From Chloroherpetonaceae bacterium (GTDB lineage: Bacteria > Bacteroidota > Chlorobiia > Chlorobiales > Chloroherpetonaceae): a stretch of 64,000 nt of DNA. The stretch is taken from the NCBI GenBank assembly GCA_028277445.1, contig JANQGG010000005.1, positions 120,797 through 184,796 on the forward strand. Direction: 5' to 3'. The notes below the pieces were generated by a model. It did no database searches and was not told where the DNA came from. It saw only the letters and a list, made by a program, of their open reading frames with translations. Positions within the stretch are counted from its first letter, which is position 1, and each line of letters opens with the position of its first letter. The position numbers and the translations under genes are program-made. Below, piece after piece: positions 19,187-29,182 of this stretch.

Positions 19187-19912
19187 TTATGCTTTTTTAA
19201 CCAATTCAATAGGAAGATTTTCAACTTTTACGCCCCCTCCTGATTGTTCATTTGTTGAACCCGAAGACTGAGTTGATCTGCCTCCGGGAAACATACTTGA
19301 TAAAGTAGAAGGTAACGTTTGAAGCAATGATTGCAATGAAGTTAATAATGGTTTTATGGATTCTGATAATCCAAATGTCATTTTACTGGTTATGTCTTGA
19401 AGTTCATCCTTTCGTTCCGACCAAGCTTCGGTTACATCTGTTGCTGACTGATCGGTTAAACGTCCATCCGACATTCGCTTCACTGCATTAATCAAAACAA
19501 ACGGCATTGCAGCAACATGCTCAATAGTTTCAATGCCTAAAAAAGCAAATAATTCTGCAACTCCCGAAAATCGGTTACCTGTGGAAGCTTCGGATCCAAA
19601 AGCTTTATTATAAATTACTAACGCTTTTTCAGGTCGGGTTGTCAGACTTACTGTTCCTTCTTTCATAACTTTAGCTTGACAAGCCAAGCGATGGCCTTTC
19701 TTCAATTTTCTTTCCGGTGTCCAGGCGCGTTCTACATCGTTAGGCTCGGAAAGAAATTCAGAGCCTTCGTCAATAACAACATCACAGGTTTGGCATAACC
19801 CGTTTCCGCCACATGCATAACCAATGTGAGCTTTGTGTTTTCTGCCTACCGCAAGCAAAGTTTCTTCAACAAACGCTTGCTCTTCTTTTCCATTAACAAT
19901 AACTTTTGGCAT
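19187..19912 (-). CDS. Chlorosome envelope-type [2Fe-2S] protein (CsmI/CsmJ/CsmX-like)
   Basis: 241 residues. Residues 1-95 are an adrenodoxin-type ferredoxin domain with ligands C34-x5-C40-x2-C43 and C78. After a linker comes a segment near residues 123-150 (FLGIETIEHVAAMPF) shared with the neighbouring paralogue and resembling the C-terminal part of chlorosome envelope proteins CsmI/J/X. The rest is Ser-, Gln- and Gly-rich. In green sulfur bacteria such proteins sit in the chlorosome monolayer and are thought to change the redox state of quenching quinones. The family call is from remembered architecture and motif spacing. A plain ferredoxin is less likely given the long C-terminus. Confidence 0.78.
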   Translation of the reverse strand: MPKVIVNGKEEQAFVEETLLAVGRKHKAHIGYACGGNGLCQTCDVVIDEGSEFLSEPNDVERAWTPERKLKKGHRLACQAKVMKEGTVSLTTRPEKALVIYNKAFGSEASTGNRFSGVAELFAFLGIETIEHVAAMPFVLINAVKRMSDGRLTDQSATDVTEAWSERKDELQDITSKMTFGLSESIKPLLTSLQSLLQTLPSTLSSMFPGGRSTQSSGSTNEQSGGGVKVENLPIELVKKA

Positions 19913-19999
19913 GATAATGCTGAGATAAATTAATAATAATAAAAAATTAATGCGTATTACGATCTAACTGTTTTGAACACAATGCATTAATTCTTGGTT

Positions 20000-20776
20000 T
20001 CATTTATCTTTCATTTCATGCTTCTTCTCTTTTTTTTCAATTTCTATTCGTTGAACCTGACTTGTCCCGATATTTTTTGACGAACTCATCATTTGAGATT
20101 CGATAATATTCGTAACCGCTTCATTAACTTGTTTAAAAATTGGTTTAGACTTGTCTATTATTGGAGCAAACAGTTCCGGCAGATTTGGCAATTGTGGTTT
20201 ATTTTCTGCAAGGTTTGTCAATTTTTCTTTCAAAAGCTCTACATCGGGTTTTATATCCTGGGTTTGCTCGCGCCATGCTTTTAAAGTTTCATAGATCATT
20301 TCGGGCTTATAATTGCCTTCAAAAATTCTGAACATAGAGTTTGTAACGGCAGCAGGCGTGGTTGCTAAATGAGAAACCGTTTCTTTGCCAACATACTCCA
20401 CAAGGTCTTTTAATGCCATTGGATTGGGTTTTAGCCCTGACTTTTCAGCCGATTCGTTAAATGTGTGGTTAAAAATATTCAATAAAACCTGAACTCTTGA
20501 TGTGAGTTCAATTGGGATATCGTCCTTAATTATTGTTGCCTGACAAGCCAATCTATGACCTTCATCTTGCTTAATCGGCGTGAGCCATGACTTTTCAATA
20601 TCGTTGATTTCCGATAAGGCATCCATACCTTCACTAACAATTACTTCACAAGTCTGGCAAGCGCCATTTCCACCACAAGTATAACCAATATGCGATTTTT
20701 GACGGCGCGCAACTTCCAGAAGCGTTTCATTAAGCTCTGCTTCAGCTTCAACATCATTAATGACTAACTTTATCAT
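20000..20776 (-). CDS. Chlorosome envelope-type [2Fe-2S] protein, paralogue
   Basis: 258 residues, clearly homologous to the next gene downstream. Ligands are at identical positions (C34, C40, C43, C78), and the C-terminal motif YVGKETVSHLATTPAAV aligns with FLGIETIEHVAAMPFVL. The tail is helical and Lys-rich. As a CsmI/J/X-like protein it would lie in the chlorosome envelope and carry one [2Fe-2S] cluster. The 87-base gap to the next gene and common strand suggest an operon that also includes sdhB and perhaps ald. The two copies have diverged enough not to be a recent duplication. Confidence 0.78.
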   Translation of the reverse strand: MIKLVINDVEAEAELNETLLEVARRQKSHIGYTCGGNGACQTCEVIVSEGMDALSEINDIEKSWLTPIKQDEGHRLACQATIIKDDIPIELTSRVQVLLNIFNHTFNESAEKSGLKPNPMALKDLVEYVGKETVSHLATTPAAVTNSMFRIFEGNYKPEMIYETLKAWREQTQDIKPDVELLKEKLTNLAENKPQLPNLPELFAPIIDKSKPIFKQVNEAVTNIIESQMMSSSKNIGTSQVQRIEIEKKEKKHEMKDK

Positions 20777-20910
20777 ACTTCATAAGTGTTTAATATTTCA
20801 TTGAGTGTCTGTAAACGCACTAGAAATAATTACAAGTGTAAAACAAGTTACGCAGAATAATTTTAAATTTTATTAACCTTTGATTCCCCAGAAGGTTAAT
20901 AATTGGTTAA

Positions 20911-23900
20911 CTAAGTTTCCTCCAAAGTTTGATCCATCATGTTTATTTGATTTTTTATTTCATCCAATACAAAACATGTATGCCGAATGGCTTTTTCTGG
21001 TGATTTTTTCAAACTCTCATCAAATGATATCACCACTTTTAACTTCTTATCGTTGTTGAATTGCGGTTTAAACTTGGCTAAGGCATCCGATTGTACGCTT
21101 TGCAGAATTGCATCAAAAATCGGTCCTTCGTAAAACGATTTTAACTCCGCATCCGGCAAAATCAACGTGCACTTTAACGGTGAAATTTCTAATCGTTGCA
21201 ACCAAAATTCCGTTGCTTTTAAACGTATTTCGGATGACGCCAGAAGCTGCAAACATTCTTCGGGTAATTTGCCAAACCGATCATGCAATTCTGATTTTAG
21301 CGATTCCAGAGCTTTAAATGATTTTGCATTTGAAATTCGCTCATAAATGGCAAAACGCTCAGAGGACGATTCCACATAATATGCCGGAATATGCGCATCA
21401 AAAAAGAACGCCACTTCGCAGGGCTTATGCGGCAATTGTTTTTGGGCTTCAGCTTCTTTAAAGATGTTCCGAAATTCCGTTGATTTAAGTTCCGTAACGG
21501 CTTCTTCCAAAATCTTTTGATACATGTCAAATCCCAGATCAAAAATAAAGCCGGATTGCTCGGCGCCAAGCAAATTGCCAGCCCCGCGTATATCCAAATC
21601 CCGCATCGCCACGCTGAATCCCGAGCCAAGCTCGGTATAAGCTTCAATCACGGCCAAACGTTGCATGGCGTCTTGTTTCAACTTGGAAAGCGGCGGTGTT
21701 AAAAAATAAGCAAAAGCTTTTCGTTCACTCCGTCCAACGCGGCCTCGAAGCTGATACAAATCAGCGAGGCCAAACATTTCAGCGCGGTTGATGATCATGG
21801 TGTTGGCATTGGATATATCCAACCCAGAACCAACGATTGCCGTTGAAACCAAAATATCCAGCTCTTTTTGCATAAAATCCATCATCACCGTTTCCAATTC
21901 CTTGGTCGGCATCTGGCCGTGCGCCACTCCGATTCGCGCTTTTGGAAACATCTGCTTGATGACCTCATAAAGATCGATGATGGTTTTAACCCTGTTGTGC
22001 AGAAAGAAAACCTGTCCATGTCGCCCCAATTCACGGCTAATGGCTTGTTTGATAACCTCTTCATCATACTCGTGAATAATGGTTTCAACCGGCTGTCGGT
22101 TTTTGGGCGGCGAGGAAATTATGGACAAATCCCTTGCGCCCATCATTGAAAATTGCAACGTGCGCGGAATTGGCGTTGCAGTTAAAACAATGGTATCAAC
22201 ATTTGGAAACTCCTCGCGCAACTTTTCTTTGGCGCCAACCCCAAAATGCTGTTCTTCATCAATAATAAACAACCCCAGATCCTTGAACCTGACATCTTTG
22301 GATACAAGTCGATGGGTGCCAATGGTAATATCAACCTTTCCTTCACCAATGTCTTTTACAATTTTTTTCTGCTCTTTTTTCGGTATAAACCGGCTCAGCG
22401 CTTCAATTTGTACCGGAAAATTTTGAAAGCGCGTTTTAAACGTGCTGAAATGCTGATGCGCTAAAATTGTTGTTGGCACAAGTACCGCCACCTGTTTCCC
22501 GGCTTCAACCGCCTTAAACGCCGCGCGCATTGCCACTTCGGTTTTGCCAAATCCTGCATCGCCGCAAACCAGCCTGTCCATCGGCGCTTCGCATTGCATA
22601 TCTTCTCTGATGGCTTCTATGGCCGAAATTTGATCGGGCGTTTCATCAAAAATAAAGGCCGATTCAAATTCCCGGTGCCAAACCGTATCTTCATGAAAGG
22701 CAAAGCCTTTTGTCATTTTTCGTTTGGCGTAGAGTGAAATCAAATTTCTGGCTAAGTCTTTTAATCGCTTTTTGGCTTTTTCTTTGCTGGCTTCCCACTT
22801 ACCGCTTCCAAGTTTTGAAAGGGTTGGCGGTTTGCCTTCCGCCGATGAGTATTTGGAGAGCAGATGAATGTTTTGAACATTAACAAATAAACGATCCCCT
22901 TTTTCGTAATGAATCAGCACGCATTCCTGTTGAGAGCCGCCAACCTTGGTTTTTTCCATGCCCTGAAACACGCCTATTCCATAATCTTCATGGACAATGT
23001 AATCGCCAACTTTTAACGCCCGCAGCTCGCGTAACGAAATTTTCCGATTCTTTCTCCGGCGATGCAGTTTATGACTGTGCAACTTTCCGAAAACATCCGA
23101 TTCGGTTAAAACAACCAGACCGCCATACTCAAAGCCTTGATACAGATTTTCATAAACCGATAAAAGGCTGATTGATTCGGCAAGATCGGATTTGGGACGC
23201 TTGTCGTTCGAAGGCGCGTTCTGAACAAATTCCACCAATTCATTCAATTCTTTTTTTGATCGCGATGCAAAAACAAGCTTTTGGTTTTTACCGGCAGATT
23301 GCTGAACAAAATTGGCAAATTCGTTGAAGTTGGAGTTAAACTTTGGAATCGCAGCGGCGCTTAAGGCAAGATCAACCTGATCGGTTTCAGATAGTTTTAA
23401 AAGCTGAAAGCGCTCAAAGGTTTCTTTGATCAGACGTTCATTTTCATAATTCTCAGTTTCATCTTCAAATTTCAAGCTATCGGCGTCGTCTAAAATAACC
23501 AGGGTGTTTTTTGGCAGGTAGTCAAACAATGTGGCCGATTGTTCTTTTTGGGCCTCATCCTCCTGATTCTCATATTCCAAGTTGGCAATAATTCGAACCT
23601 CGGTAAGCGCTTCCAAAGACAGCTGTGAATTCAGATCAAAATAGCGGATTGATTCAATGCTATCGCCAAAAAACTCAAGTCTTAGCGGATGCGCTAAACC
23701 AAATGCATAGACATCCACAATTGAACCTCGAAGCGCATAGTCACCTTCTTGCTCGACAAAATCTTTCAGCTCAAATTCATTGGATTTTAAAAACCCGATC
23801 AAGTCTTCGTAGCTCAGCGTCTGATCCTTAGTAAGCTCAATAACTCTTTTTCGGGCTTCGGCTTTTGTGACAACCCGCTTTTGCAATTCCATAGCGGTTG

Positions 23901-24261
23901 AAATCACAATGCCTTCCGTTTGGCTTAATAAATTTGCAAGCGTTAATGAGGGTTCATAGACATAATTAAAGACGCTGGATTTTTGCACGAGACGCAACAG
24001 ATCGTACTCAAACAAATCGTACGTTTCATCATTGCAGACAATTAAAATCGGTTGGTTGAGCTCTGAATGCAACTGTGAAATAATAACGGTTGAGAGCGAG
24101 CCAATATTCCCCGAAATCTTGCAGTTTTTTCCGTCTTTTAAACTAGTGATGAGCGCACGTATTTCGGGATAGTGTGTGATTTGATCCACCAACTCCGTTA
24201 ATCGTAACGATTTTACGTCTAAATGTATAAGCTCCTGGTGATTTGATTCAATCTCCGACAT
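20911..24261 (-). CDS. mfd: Transcription-repair coupling factor
   Basis: 1116 residues, full length. The order is: an N-terminal UvrB-like damage-recognition region; the RNA polymerase interaction domain near 420-490 (LRALKVGDYIVHEDYGIGVF); helicase motor with Walker A GDAGFGKTEVAMRAAF, DEEQHFG (motif II) and TATPIPRTLQFSM; helicase C with VSTAIVGSGLDISNANTMII and QLRGRVGRSERKAFAY; then the C-terminal regulatory domain. Mfd removes polymerase stalled at DNA lesions and recruits UvrA. It is a single gene, separated by 134 bases from the chlorosome-type genes. Confidence 0.97.
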   Translation of the reverse strand: MSEIESNHQELIHLDVKSLRLTELVDQITHYPEIRALITSLKDGKNCKISGNIGSLSTVIISQLHSELNQPILIVCNDETYDLFEYDLLRLVQKSSVFNYVYEPSLTLANLLSQTEGIVISTAMELQKRVVTKAEARKRVIELTKDQTLSYEDLIGFLKSNEFELKDFVEQEGDYALRGSIVDVYAFGLAHPLRLEFFGDSIESIRYFDLNSQLSLEALTEVRIIANLEYENQEDEAQKEQSATLFDYLPKNTLVILDDADSLKFEDETENYENERLIKETFERFQLLKLSETDQVDLALSAAAIPKFNSNFNEFANFVQQSAGKNQKLVFASRSKKELNELVEFVQNAPSNDKRPKSDLAESISLLSVYENLYQGFEYGGLVVLTESDVFGKLHSHKLHRRRKNRKISLRELRALKVGDYIVHEDYGIGVFQGMEKTKVGGSQQECVLIHYEKGDRLFVNVQNIHLLSKYSSAEGKPPTLSKLGSGKWEASKEKAKKRLKDLARNLISLYAKRKMTKGFAFHEDTVWHREFESAFIFDETPDQISAIEAIREDMQCEAPMDRLVCGDAGFGKTEVAMRAAFKAVEAGKQVAVLVPTTILAHQHFSTFKTRFQNFPVQIEALSRFIPKKEQKKIVKDIGEGKVDITIGTHRLVSKDVRFKDLGLFIIDEEQHFGVGAKEKLREEFPNVDTIVLTATPIPRTLQFSMMGARDLSIISSPPKNRQPVETIIHEYDEEVIKQAISRELGRHGQVFFLHNRVKTIIDLYEVIKQMFPKARIGVAHGQMPTKELETVMMDFMQKELDILVSTAIVGSGLDISNANTMIINRAEMFGLADLYQLRGRVGRSERKAFAYFLTPPLSKLKQDAMQRLAVIEAYTELGSGFSVAMRDLDIRGAGNLLGAEQSGFIFDLGFDMYQKILEEAVTELKSTEFRNIFKEAEAQKQLPHKPCEVAFFFDAHIPAYYVESSSERFAIYERISNAKSFKALESLKSELHDRFGKLPEECLQLLASSEIRLKATEFWLQRLEISPLKCTLILPDAELKSFYEGPIFDAILQSVQSDALAKFKPQFNNDKKLKVVISFDESLKKSPEKAIRHTCFVLDEIKNQINMMDQTLEET

Positions 24262-24431
24262 AACTCCTTGTTTGGTCCTGTAATATTTTTATTCCGTTTA
24301 AACCCAATAAATTTTTAATATCTTAATATCGTTAAAACGGGTGTCGTTTATAATGAAAATAAGTGTGAATGTAATGGTTTATCACTTATTATCTAAGCGC
24401 CGGAAATTCCTTAACCGACATTTCATACCGT

Positions 24432-24983
24432 ATGATTTCCAAGAATTCAAAATTTAAACCCTCAACGCTAAGTTTTCTTGAAAAGTTATACCTTCCCGAA
24501 GTTTTTAAAGGAATGGCTTATTCGTTTAAACAAATCTTCAAACCGACATTTACCCAGGAATACCCTGAAGAAAAATGGGAACCGACCGGTGTTTTTCGAG
24601 GCAGGCCGGTTTTGGTTGAGCGCGAAGATAAACTTGGCGAACGCTGTGTTGCCTGCGGGTTGTGCGCCAGGGTATGCCCGCCGCTTGCCATCAGCATGCA
24701 GGCCGAAGAAACCGAGCTTGAACAAGAGCGCCATCCTTTGACATTTGAAATCAACATGCTTCGCTGTATTTATTGCGGGTACTGCGAAGAAGTATGCCCC
24801 GAAGAAGCCATTGTGATGAGCGATGAGTACGATATTACTTATGATACAAGAAATGGCGCGATTATGGACAAATCACAATTAATTGTCCCGATTGAAAAAG
24901 TAAAACCTCGTCTGGATTTTCTGCAGGAGTATAAAAACAAAATTCGCAACCCCGAAGATCAAATCTCTCATGTTGAACTCTAA
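24432..24983 (+). CDS. nuoI: NADH-quinone oxidoreductase subunit I (orphan)
   Basis: 183 residues with two 8Fe-ferredoxin motifs: C72, C75, C78, C82 ([12 protein letters not shown]) and C112, C115, C118, C122 ([12 protein letters not shown]). The NuoI-type N-terminus [21 protein letters not shown] and the motif GRPVLV confirm the subfamily. In complex I this subunit carries clusters N6a and N6b toward the quinone site. No other nuo gene is near, so it stands alone; it may be a stray member of a complex encoded elsewhere or a second copy. Confidence 0.9.
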   Translation: MISKNSKFKPSTLSFLEKLYLPEVFKGMAYSFKQIFKPTFTQEYPEEKWEPTGVFRGRPVLVEREDKLGERCVACGLCARVCPPLAISMQAEETELEQERHPLTFEINMLRCIYCGYCEEVCPEEAIVMSDEYDITYDTRNGAIMDKSQLIVPIEKVKPRLDFLQEYKNKIRNPEDQISHVEL

Positions 24984-25114
24984 GATTTGCTTGCCTTGCA
25001 AAACCATTTCCTTTTCAACATACTTACCCTAACAGATTTGAATTTTAGTCTCGAAATTCATACACTAGCAATCATCAAATATTGCTTTCAATTGCAAAAT
25101 GATTCCAAAAATTT

Positions 25115-26884
25115 ATGAAACAGTTGCTGGTTTGTTTAATCCCTTTAATTCTTTTTAGCGCATGCTCGGCCAAAAATGAAAAAACCGAATCAACCTTTAC
25201 CTTTAAAGCTGCCAAAGGCGGCAAGGTTTATGGGGGGCAGTATGTGTTTAATGAAACCTCGGATTTACCCACGCTAGACCCCGTTCAGATTGGCGATGTG
25301 GCCTCGCACCATATTGCGCATCAAATTTATGAACTTTTGGTTGATTTGAACCAAAAAACGCTTGAAATAGAACCTGAACTGGCCACTCGATGGGAGATTT
25401 CGCCGGACGGATTGAGCTATACCTTTACCCTGCGCTCAGATGTGTATTTTCACGACGCGCCATGTTTTAGTCAGCGACAAGGCAAGCGTTTAAGCGCCCA
25501 GGATGTGAAATTTTCATTTGAGCGCGCCTGCGATCCGAGAACTCAAACCAAAGGATACTGGGTTTTTAAGGATAAGGTGATAGGCGCCAACGCTTATTTT
25601 GAAGATAAGCTCCGTGCCATGAAAAACAGCACGGAGCCCAAGATTGACGAAATCAAAGGGTTAAAAGTCGTAAACGACTCAACCTTTAAAATATTGCTCA
25701 AAAAACCCTTTGCGCCGTTTCTTAAAACCCTCACCACTTCGTTTTGCTACGTTGTCCCAATAGAAGCGGTGATGTATTATGGCTCAAACTTTAGAATGCA
25801 ACCGATTGGAACCGGCCCGTTTGTTTTTGCTGAGCACAAAGAAGGCCAGCATCTTATTCTTAAAAAAAATCCAAGGTATTGGCAATTTGATCAATCAGGC
25901 AATCGTCTGCCGTTTTTGGATGAGATCAAAGTGTCGTTTATCCGCGACCTTACCACGCAATTGATGGAGCTTGAAAGCGGTAAGTTATCCGAATGTTATA
26001 GACTTCCCGAAGAGCTTCGCCCAACATGGATCGATCAGGAAGGCAATCTTTTGGAAACCCGACAAGCAAAATTCACGCTTCAAAGCATTCCGGCATTATC
26101 GGTTCAATACTACGGATTTAATACCCGTCTGAAACCGTTCGATGATCCAAAAATCAGGCAGGCGTTTAACTATGCCATTGATCGCTCTAAAATCAAATCT
26201 TATGTGTTAAAAGGCGGTGTGGCTGAAAAAGGCATTTATGGCTTGGTGCCTCCCTCAATGCCCGGTTATCAATCAAATAAAATCAAGGGGTATGATTTTG
26301 ATCCCCAAAAAGCGCAAGCGCTTCTCACAGAGGCCGGTTACCCAAATGGCCAAGGCTTTCCCGAAACCACTTTACAACTCAACAGCGGCGGCGGCAGGAA
26401 TCTGCAGGTTGCCGAAGCTATCCAGGCCATGCTTAAAGAAAACTTGAACATTAGGGTGAATTTAAGTATCGTGGAGTGGTCACAGCATTTGGAATCCGTT
26501 GAACGCAGCAAAGCGGCGTTTTTCCGTATGGGCTGGATTGCCGACTACCCGGAGCCGGAAAACTTTCTGAATTTGATTTACGGGAAATTGGTACCTGGAT
26601 CATTAGATGACCGCAGTTATCCGAATACCACCCGATACAATAATGATGGTTTTAATCGGCTTTATCAAAAGGCGCTATCAACAACCAATGACCGCAGACG
26701 CTATTCTCTTTATCATCAGGCAGAGCAGCGCGCCATTAATGAGGCGCCAATGATGATGATTTTTTATGATCTGGATGAACGATTGCTAAAAAAATCAATT
26801 CGTGACTATCCCATTAATGCCATGGATCGGCGCGACCTGAAAACCGTTTGGCTGGATACAGCTTTGGCTGACCAAAAACCATAA
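25115..26884 (+). CDS. Peptide ABC transporter substrate-binding lipoprotein (family 5)
   Basis: 589 residues. A lipoprotein signal (LILFSACSAK) is followed by a type-5 solute-binding fold. The signature is at about residues 70-110 (ELATRWEISPDGLSYTFTL, then DVYFHDAP), with later motifs GTGPFVF and FDDPKIRQAFNYAIDRSKI. It would capture oligopeptides or similar ligands in the periplasm. It is followed after 22 bases by an OppD-like ATPase. No OppB/OppC permease genes are present here. Confidence 0.92.
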   Translation: MKQLLVCLIPLILFSACSAKNEKTESTFTFKAAKGGKVYGGQYVFNETSDLPTLDPVQIGDVASHHIAHQIYELLVDLNQKTLEIEPELATRWEISPDGLSYTFTLRSDVYFHDAPCFSQRQGKRLSAQDVKFSFERACDPRTQTKGYWVFKDKVIGANAYFEDKLRAMKNSTEPKIDEIKGLKVVNDSTFKILLKKPFAPFLKTLTTSFCYVVPIEAVMYYGSNFRMQPIGTGPFVFAEHKEGQHLILKKNPRYWQFDQSGNRLPFLDEIKVSFIRDLTTQLMELESGKLSECYRLPEELRPTWIDQEGNLLETRQAKFTLQSIPALSVQYYGFNTRLKPFDDPKIRQAFNYAIDRSKIKSYVLKGGVAEKGIYGLVPPSMPGYQSNKIKGYDFDPQKAQALLTEAGYPNGQGFPETTLQLNSGGGRNLQVAEAIQAMLKENLNIRVNLSIVEWSQHLESVERSKAAFFRMGWIADYPEPENFLNLIYGKLVPGSLDDRSYPNTTRYNNDGFNRLYQKALSTTNDRRRYSLYHQAEQRAINEAPMMMIFYDLDERLLKKSIRDYPINAMDRRDLKTVWLDTALADQKP

Positions 26885-26906
26885 CCATGAATTAATTAAA
26901 GGCGTT

Positions 26907-27887
26907 ATGGCAAAATTACTTGAAATCAACAACTTAAAAACATACTTCAATACCGATACGGGTATTGCTAAAGCTGTTGACGGCGTCAGTTATAGTATCG
27001 ATAAAAACGAAACGTTGGGCCTTGTTGGCGAGTCCGGATGCGGTAAATCGGTGACGGCGCTTTCCATTATGCAACTCATACCAAAACCGCCCGGTTTTTA
27101 TGCTGGCGGCTCTATTCTTTTTGAAGCACAAAATCTTTTAGAGCTCTCCGAGGAAAACATGCAAAAAATTCGCGGCAATCATATCTCCATGATTTTCCAG
27201 GAGCCCATGACATCTTTAAACCCGGTTTATACCTGCGGCTCACAAATTTCCGAAGCGATAGAACTCCATCAAAATCTATCGAAAAAAGATGCCAAAGATC
27301 GCGCCATTGAAATGCTGAAATTGGTAGGAATCCCTTCGCCCGAGCAACGCTATAACGATTACCCGCATTTGCTTTCGGGCGGTATGCGCCAGCGCATTAT
27401 GATCGCCATGGCGCTTTCATGCAATCCGGCGTTCCTGATTGCCGATGAGCCAACAACCGCTTTGGATGTTACGGTTCAAGCACAAATTTTAAGCCTTATA
27501 AAACGACTTCAGGATGAACTGGGCATGGGCGTGATCTTCATTACCCATGACCTGGGCGTGATTGCTGAAATCAGTGATCGTGTTGCCGTGATGTATGCTT
27601 CGAAAATCGTGGAGTTTGGGTCGGTTAAGCAAATTTTTGATAATCCCCTGCATCCCTACACCCAGGGCTTGCTAAAATCCATACCACGAATGGGTGAAAA
27701 AATTGAGCGGCTTAATGTGATCTCAGGAAATGTTCCGGCTTCAACCGATTTCCCGAAAGGCTGCAATTTCTGCACCCGTTGCCCCTATGCCGATGACCAT
27801 TGTTGGCAAAATGAACCTTCGTTAGAGCCTTTTGAAGAAGAGCATTTCGCCGCATGTTGGAAAGTGGAGGAATTACAGAAGGGTTAA
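26907..27887 (+). CDS. Oligopeptide ABC transporter ATP-binding protein, OppD/DppD type
   Basis: 326 residues. Walker A is GESGCGKS (about 41-48), the ABC signature is [15 protein letters not shown] and Walker B is [12 protein letters not shown]. The C-terminal oligopeptide extension has its Cys-rich block [16 protein letters not shown]...C, which in relatives can hold an iron-sulfur cluster. It powers peptide import with permease partners that must be encoded elsewhere. Transcription with the upstream binding-protein gene is likely. Confidence 0.95.
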   Translation: MAKLLEINNLKTYFNTDTGIAKAVDGVSYSIDKNETLGLVGESGCGKSVTALSIMQLIPKPPGFYAGGSILFEAQNLLELSEENMQKIRGNHISMIFQEPMTSLNPVYTCGSQISEAIELHQNLSKKDAKDRAIEMLKLVGIPSPEQRYNDYPHLLSGGMRQRIMIAMALSCNPAFLIADEPTTALDVTVQAQILSLIKRLQDELGMGVIFITHDLGVIAEISDRVAVMYASKIVEFGSVKQIFDNPLHPYTQGLLKSIPRMGEKIERLNVISGNVPASTDFPKGCNFCTRCPYADDHCWQNEPSLEPFEEEHFAACWKVEELQKG

Positions 27888-28115
27888 GTGCATTAAATTT
27901 TCCTTAAGACGTATTATAACACTACTTTTAAATGCACGTCGTTAAATCTAGTTTCACTGATCCCAAAGTCTAAAGAACTCTTTTTACTTTTTTCACAAAC
28001 CTATCTATAGATTTAGGAAACCAAACGATGATTTTTTTGTATAGCTTAAAAATCGTAAAATGAACTCAAAAAGAGGTTTATTCGAAAAGATTTAACGTTA
28101 ATAAATAAGATTACT

Positions 28116-28340
28116 ATGAAAAATTTAGTGATTGAAAATAAAGGTGATCAAATGATTCTAAAAATAAACAAAAAAAGTTACGATGAATCTTATTTGATTT
28201 CTTTAGTTAACCGATTGGAAATTGAGGCTTTAGCCCACAAATCGGAGTTCAGCGCCAACATCTTATCACTTGCTGAACAAATCAATAAAGACTGGTGGGA
28301 AAACAATAGCGAGAAGTTTCTAAAAGGAATCAAAAAATGA
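28116..28340 (+). CDS. Putative antitoxin, 74 aa
   Basis: A small, mostly helical protein (LISLVNRLEIEALAHKSEF) with no named family that I recognise. Its last codons overlap the start of the downstream PIN-domain gene by 4 bases, the classic arrangement of a type II antitoxin-toxin pair. The function is inferred from this arrangement. The gap upstream (27888-28115) shows no other gene. Confidence 0.65.
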   Translation: MKNLVIENKGDQMILKINKKSYDESYLISLVNRLEIEALAHKSEFSANILSLAEQINKDWWENNSEKFLKGIKK

Positions 28341-28753
28341 TTTCTAATTCAGCTGTTGTAGATACCAACCTGATTTTCTCTGCATTAATCCCTAAGGCTT
28401 CAAGAATTAGAGAAATACTATTTCAGAGAAACATTGCGTTTTATTCACCAAACTTTTTGATTAGCGAGATTTACAAAAACAAGGACAAACTAATTAAATA
28501 TTCAAAATTGGATGAATCGGAGTTTTACCTTTATTTTAATGGAGTTGTTGAACGTATAACATTTGTTCCAATTGATTTTATTGGTATTGAAAGCAAACAA
28601 AAAGCATATAATTTATGCAAAAATATAGATATCACGGATACACCATTTGTTGCCCTTTCGATTGATTTAAAAATACCCATCTGGACTGGGGATAAAAAAC
28701 TCAAAAACCGGTTAAGAGAAAATGGGTTTAATAACTTCTTTAGAGAATATTAA
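28337..28753 (+). CDS. PIN-domain toxin (VapC-like)
   Basis: 138 residues. The PIN acidic residues are visible: the first in AVVDTNLIFSAL, the second in FLISEIYKNKDK, the third in DITDTPFVALS and the fourth in WTGDKKLKNRL. PIN toxins are Mg-dependent ribonucleases that cut tRNA or other RNA when not held by the antitoxin. It overlaps the upstream putative antitoxin by 4 bases. Confidence 0.85.
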   Translation: MISNSAVVDTNLIFSALIPKASRIREILFQRNIAFYSPNFLISEIYKNKDKLIKYSKLDESEFYLYFNGVVERITFVPIDFIGIESKQKAYNLCKNIDITDTPFVALSIDLKIPIWTGDKKLKNRLRENGFNNFFREY

Positions 28754-28823
28754 TAGTGTTCTAATCATTATCCCTCATTCACTAATTTTGTATAACATCA
28801 AATAAACTGTGTTTTAAAATCAT

Positions 28824-29078
28824 TCACCCCTTATCCTTCCAATACCCCAGTTCAGGTTCATAACACACGCTATCCATGTCTGAAGTTTTTTCCTGCATGT
28901 AGGCTTGGGCATCGCGGATGGCTTTGTTGTATATGCTCGGGCCGATTTCAGCCAAACAATAATCCAATAAAAGCACAGCTTTTAAATCGCCAATGGGCTC
29001 ATCCATTTCGTCTTCAAAATAGCGTTTTATGGATTCACATAACTGCTGCCGTGTTTCTTTTGAAAGCTCAATAGGCAT
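28824..29078 (-). CDS. DUF2164 family protein
   Basis: 84 residues matching the DUF2164 pattern as I remember it: L...IkryFeeemde.IGdlka..LLdf...eIgp.iYN.ai.Da. The actual stretch includes YFEDEMDEPIGDLKAVLLLD and GPSIYNKAIRDAQ. The function is unknown. It is a small acidic cytoplasmic protein encoded just after serA on the same strand, beyond the serA terminator. Confidence 0.8.
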   Translation of the reverse strand: MPIELSKETRQQLCESIKRYFEDEMDEPIGDLKAVLLLDYCLAEIGPSIYNKAIRDAQAYMQEKTSDMDSVCYEPELGYWKDKG

Positions 29079-29112
29079 AAATTATCAAGTAAAAGGTTAT
29101 TAGGTCGCCAAA

Positions 29113-29157
29113 ATAAAAACGGAGCTTTACAGACCTCTAAATGATCTGTAAAACTCC
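29113..29157 (-). terminator. Terminator of serA
   Basis: On the minus strand GGAGTTTTACAGA pairs with TCTGTAAAGCTCC across an 11-base loop, followed by GTTTTTATTTT. It lies about 27 bases past the serA stop. Confidence 0.85.
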
Positions 29158-29182
29158 AATACTTTGAATATGGGTTGTGATC

